Shown in pieces: positions 61,357 through 64,000 of a stretch of 64,000 nucleotides of DNA; position 1 is the stretch's first letter; each line of letters starts with the position of its first letter. The notes under the pieces are model-generated. The model did no database searches, was not told the DNA's origin, and saw only the letters and a program-made list of their open reading frames with translations. Position numbers and translations under genes: made by a program. Source of the stretch: Mycolicibacterium duvalii (GTDB lineage: Bacteria > Actinomycetota > Actinomycetes > Mycobacteriales > Mycobacteriaceae); contig NZ_AP022563.1 of the NCBI RefSeq assembly GCF_010726645.1, forward strand, positions 2,604,001 to 2,668,000, given 5' to 3'.

Positions 61357-61932
61357 ATGTCCTCCGAACTCACGGCGGTGGCCGCATCCCACGAGGCGTT
61401 GCGCGCTGCGCTGAAGCGGGCCGCGTCGGCGTTGTGCGAGAACGGTCCGCCGTTCGCGCTGGCCGGCAGCTATGCGTTGTGGGCCCACGGCGCCCCCGAA
61501 CCCCTGCATGACGTCGACTTCGTGGTCGCCGAGCAGGATGTCGAAGCGGCGGCCGCGACGTTGTCGAAGGCCGGTTTCGACATCCGCCGACCCCCGGAGC
61601 AGTGGCTGTTCAAGGCCGCGATGAGCGTGGACGCTCCTGCAGTCATCGACGTGCTGCACCAGATCAACCGGGTGCCCGTCGAACCGTCGATGATTCAGCG
61701 CGCCGCCAGACGCGACGTGCTCGCGGTCTGCATGCCGGTGTTGTCGCCGACGGAGGTGGTCCTGCAGAAGCTGCGGGCCGTACACGAGCACCACTGCGAC
61801 TTCGAGCCGCTGTTGCTGTCGGTGCGTGCGGTGCGGGAGCAACTCGACTGGGACCTGTTGCGGCGCCAAACCGTGGATTACCCCTTCGCCGAGGCGTTCC
61901 TGCTGCTGTGCAACCGGCTCGAGATCGGCTAA
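61357..61932 (+). CDS. Nucleotidyltransferase-fold protein
   Basis: 191 residues. AGSYALWAHG followed by HDVDFVV gives the GSx-DxD pattern of the MNT/AbiEii-like nucleotidyltransferase fold, then FDIRRPPEQWLFKAAM and ALHHIN-like helices. It could nucleotidylate a small molecule or tRNA, or be the toxin half of a toxin-antitoxin pair, but no antitoxin partner is adjacent. Its stop overlaps the convergent cyclase stop by 3 bp. Confidence 0.7.
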   Translation: MSSELTAVAASHEALRAALKRAASALCENGPPFALAGSYALWAHGAPEPLHDVDFVVAEQDVEAAAATLSKAGFDIRRPPEQWLFKAAMSVDAPAVIDVLHQINRVPVEPSMIQRAARRDVLAVCMPVLSPTEVVLQKLRAVHEHHCDFEPLLLSVRAVREQLDWDLLRRQTVDYPFAEAFLLLCNRLEIG

Positions 61933-63299
61933 CGGTCGGAACCTGTTGCGGGAGAACGACCTTCGGTCTTGGCGCGGTACATCGCGGTGTCGGCGTCGCG
62001 CAGCACTTCGGCCAGGCTGCGTCCATCGTCGTCGGACAGTCTCGTCACGCCGACGCTGACGCCGATTCGCAGGTGCTTGGATCCGACGGAGATGTCCTCG
62101 GCCAGGCCCGCTTTGAGGCGCTCGACGATGGCCTCGAGTTCGTCGGCAGACAACGCACCCATCATCAGGACGACGAATTCGTCTCCGCCGATGCGGGCCA
62201 CGAGATCTTGCGGACGGACGGCAGCGCGCATGCGTTGTGCGGCGATACGCAGGACATCGTCACCGGTGGGGTGGCCGTGACAGTCGTTGACCGCCTTCAT
62301 CCCGTTGAGGTCGAGGAACAGCACGGCGGCCAGCCGATCGTCACCGGTGCCGACCAGGGCGGCGGCGGCGAGGTTGAGCGCGTGCACCCGGTTGGGCAGG
62401 CCGGTGAGCCAGTCGTGCGTCGCCTCGTGCCACAGACGTTCGCGCGCGTCGTAGTGCTCGGTGATGTCGGTGAACGACAGCAGCACCGATGACGTCGCCG
62501 GGTCCTGCGGATCGATGAGACATCCGTTACCGGTCAACCACACCCGCTGGCCGTCGAACCGGTCGACACCGACCACCTCCCGGACCACACTCAGCCCGGT
62601 CTTGAGGATCCAGCGCAACGGATGCGAGTCCGTACCGATCTGTGCGCCCTCGGCGTCGTACATCGGCAGATCCGCCCCACTGCTGCTGTGGTGCTGGCCG
62701 AGGAGTTCGTCGGCGTTGGCGCCCAGGATCCGGCGTGCCGCTTCGTTGGTGAACGCGAACCGTCCGTCGCTGTTCATCACGACCACGCCGACGTGGAGAA
62801 GGTCGAGCACCCGGTAGCAATCGTCGATGACCGGCGACGGGCCGGGGGGTTGCGCCGGGGCGGCGCGCAATGGGGCGGCCGCCGGTGGCGCGAGCGGGGT
62901 CTGGAACACCACCTCGAACATCGCTGCGCCGCGATCCGCCCTCAGCGTCGCGACGGCATGCAACGCCACGGTGCTCCCGTCGATCCGACGCAGCGTCACC
63001 TCGACCGGGTCGGTCACATCGCCGTCCGCGCGTAAGGTCTCGAGCTGCGCGCGCACGGCGTCCAGGGACGCGAGGTCGAGGAAATCGGCGATCGGACGAC
63101 CGATGATCTGACCGTCCGATGTCATACCCAGCGCGCGGGCCCCAGCCATGTTGACGTAGTGCACGATGTGGCCGTCATGTAGGCAAACCGGCGACACGCT
63201 GGTGTCCAGCAAACGTCGGTAGCGGATGTCGGCAGCAGCGTGGGCTGCGTCGTACGCCGGTCCCCCGGCGGGTGCTGCGGTGCCGCGTTGCCCCGTCAA
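61929..63299 (-). CDS. PAS-PAS-GGDEF diguanylate cyclase
   Basis: About 456 residues. Two PAS-like sensors (about 25-135 and 158-285) then a GGDEF domain: signature ARIGGDEF (GGDEF 371-375) and the inhibitory I-site RPQD (362-365) exactly five residues before it, so product inhibition is likely. No EAL. TTG 63299 is chosen from GAGG seven bases upstream; the open frame continues to 63992 but is antisense to the membrane gene. Confidence 0.87.
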   Translation of the reverse strand: MTGQRGTAAPAGGPAYDAAHAAADIRYRRLLDTSVSPVCLHDGHIVHYVNMAGARALGMTSDGQIIGRPIADFLDLASLDAVRAQLETLRADGDVTDPVEVTLRRIDGSTVALHAVATLRADRGAAMFEVVFQTPLAPPAAAPLRAAPAQPPGPSPVIDDCYRVLDLLHVGVVVMNSDGRFAFTNEAARRILGANADELLGQHHSSSGADLPMYDAEGAQIGTDSHPLRWILKTGLSVVREVVGVDRFDGQRVWLTGNGCLIDPQDPATSSVLLSFTDITEHYDARERLWHEATHDWLTGLPNRVHALNLAAAALVGTGDDRLAAVLFLDLNGMKAVNDCHGHPTGDDVLRIAAQRMRAAVRPQDLVARIGGDEFVVLMMGALSADELEAIVERLKAGLAEDISVGSKHLRIGVSVGVTRLSDDDGRSLAEVLRDADTAMYRAKTEGRSPATGSDR

Positions 63300-63492
63300 G
63301 CTGCCACCTCGAAGTTGAAATCGACCCCCCGCGGGCTCGGCCGTCCGACTTCGGCACTTTCCCCTTGTCGCAGCCCGCGTGACGAGGCTAGCAAACCTGA
63401 CGACGGACGGGAAGTAGGCAGGTCTCGCGAGCGGGCACACCGGGGGTGCGAGTTTCGTTGAGCCGGAGGGTCTCCGATGCGAGGATGCGGCC

Positions 63493-64000
63493 ATGTCGTC
63501 GCCGTCGAGTCCCCCCGGTGAGTCGCGTCCGCCCACGTTGCGGGTCCTGACCACCCCCCGTGCCGCGGCCGCGGCCGGCATCCTCTTCGCTCTGCTGTTC
63601 GCGACCGTCATCGTGCTCGTACGTGCCGCGATACCCGACGGCTCGGCAGGATCGATCGATTGGGCGATCGATCGCCGCCACGCCATCTCGACGGCGGGGG
63701 TGCTGATGCCGTTCGCCGGGATCTGCTTCCTCTGGTTCATCGCCGTGGTCCGGGACAGCTTCAAAGCCGTCGAGGACAGGTTTTTCGTCACCGTGTTCCT
63801 GAGCAGCGGGCTGTTGTTCGTGGCGATGATGTTCGTGTCGATGGCGGTCGCCAAGGGCCTGGTGTCGGCGGATTCGGCAGCGTCGCCGTTGGGCTCCGAC
63901 ACCCGGTTGTTCGGCGAGACCATGGTGCTGACCACGTGCAAGACGTATGCCACGCGGATGGCTGCGGTGTTCATGATCTCGCTTGCCACCATCTGGCTGC
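63493..64000 (+). CDS. Integral membrane protein, N-terminal part
   Basis: The 5' 169 codons of a gene running off the window. After a proline-rich start (SSPSSPPGESRPP) come hydrophobic helices at about residues 24-44, 70-85, 103-123 and 152-169, with a polar IDWAIDRRH loop. GAGG lies before ATG 63493. No family can be assigned from this part. Confidence 0.7.
   Translation, partial: MSSPSSPPGESRPPTLRVLTTPRAAAAAGILFALLFATVIVLVRAAIPDGSAGSIDWAIDRRHAISTAGVLMPFAGICFLWFIAVVRDSFKAVEDRFFVTVFLSSGLLFVAMMFVSMAVAKGLVSADSAASPLGSDTRLFGETMVLTTCKTYATRMAAVFMISLATIWL

Noticed and set aside
63300..63992. N-terminal extension of the PAS-GGDEF frame
   Set aside because: It is antisense to the membrane protein gene, which has a good start and hydrophobic helices; the extension has no domain.

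Overview
The window is high-GC actinobacterial DNA and reads as part of a fast-growing environmental mycobacterium (Mycolicibacterium-like) chromosome. The reasons are the dense GTG/TTG-started operons with 4-bp overlaps, the TANNNT-type -10 boxes including apparent leaderless starts, an F420-type LLM oxidoreductase, a mycofactocin-type SDR, FadD19-like ligases, two P450s, and a moeY gene next to a GAF-GGDEF-EAL gene (the Rv1355c/Rv1354c arrangement of M. tuberculosis). The species assignment is inference. I saw no rRNA, tRNA, CRISPR array, insertion sequence or phage gene.

Region by region. (1) 1-1815: a kinase-like phosphotransferase divergent from a TetR gene, with a perfect palindrome between them. 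(2) 1781-32042: a large catabolic regulon. It holds a Baeyer-Villiger monooxygenase plus alpha/beta hydrolase, LLM oxidoreductase, KshA-like Rieske oxygenase, FadD ligases, two ALDHs, SDRs, a DUF2834 membrane protein, a metallo-beta-lactamase-fold hydrolase, two P450s, a CaiB-type CoA-transferase, a molybdopterin oxidoreductase, an SCP-x-like thiolase, an acyl-CoA dehydrogenase pair, two amidohydrolases, crotonases, a thiolase and a TetR. Nearly every divergent promoter here carries the same inverted repeat, ACTGTAA-N3-TTACAGT, whose arms also serve as -10 boxes (TACAGT). I propose that the TetR at 30016-30765, which has one of these sites upstream, controls the set. (3) 32043-50694: a second beta-oxidation block with two FCD-type GntR regulators, four crotonases (three tandem), three tandem AMP-ligases, a CaiB homologue, two acyl-CoA dehydrogenases, a thiolase, a FabG-like SDR, a mycofactocin-type SDR, a flavin monooxygenase with an alpha/beta hydrolase, and a MaoC hydratase. 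(4) 50695-56083: a roughly 0.6 kb intergenic region with several dyads, then an acyltransferase-like protein, MoeY (E1-like domain fused to nitroreductase) and a complete GGDEF-EAL c-di-GMP enzyme. (5) 56061-59563: an FAD-binding protein, a long inverted repeat, and a second acyl-CoA dehydrogenase pair. (6) 59566-64000: universal stress protein, EEP-family hydrolase, nucleotidyltransferase-fold protein, a PAS-PAS-GGDEF cyclase, and a partial membrane protein.

How the genes fit together (inference): the oxygenases would hydroxylate a hydrophobic, probably alicyclic or isoprenoid/steroid-like compound. SDRs would oxidise the alcohol to a ketone. The BVMO would make a lactone and the adjacent hydrolase would open it. 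ALDHs would give acids, FadD/AMP ligases and CaiB enzymes would make CoA thioesters, and the acyl-CoA dehydrogenases, crotonases and thiolases would shorten them. No ring-cleavage dioxygenase and no ferredoxin or ferredoxin reductase for the P450 or Rieske enzymes is present, so electron partners must lie elsewhere. The substrate cannot be read from the sequence.
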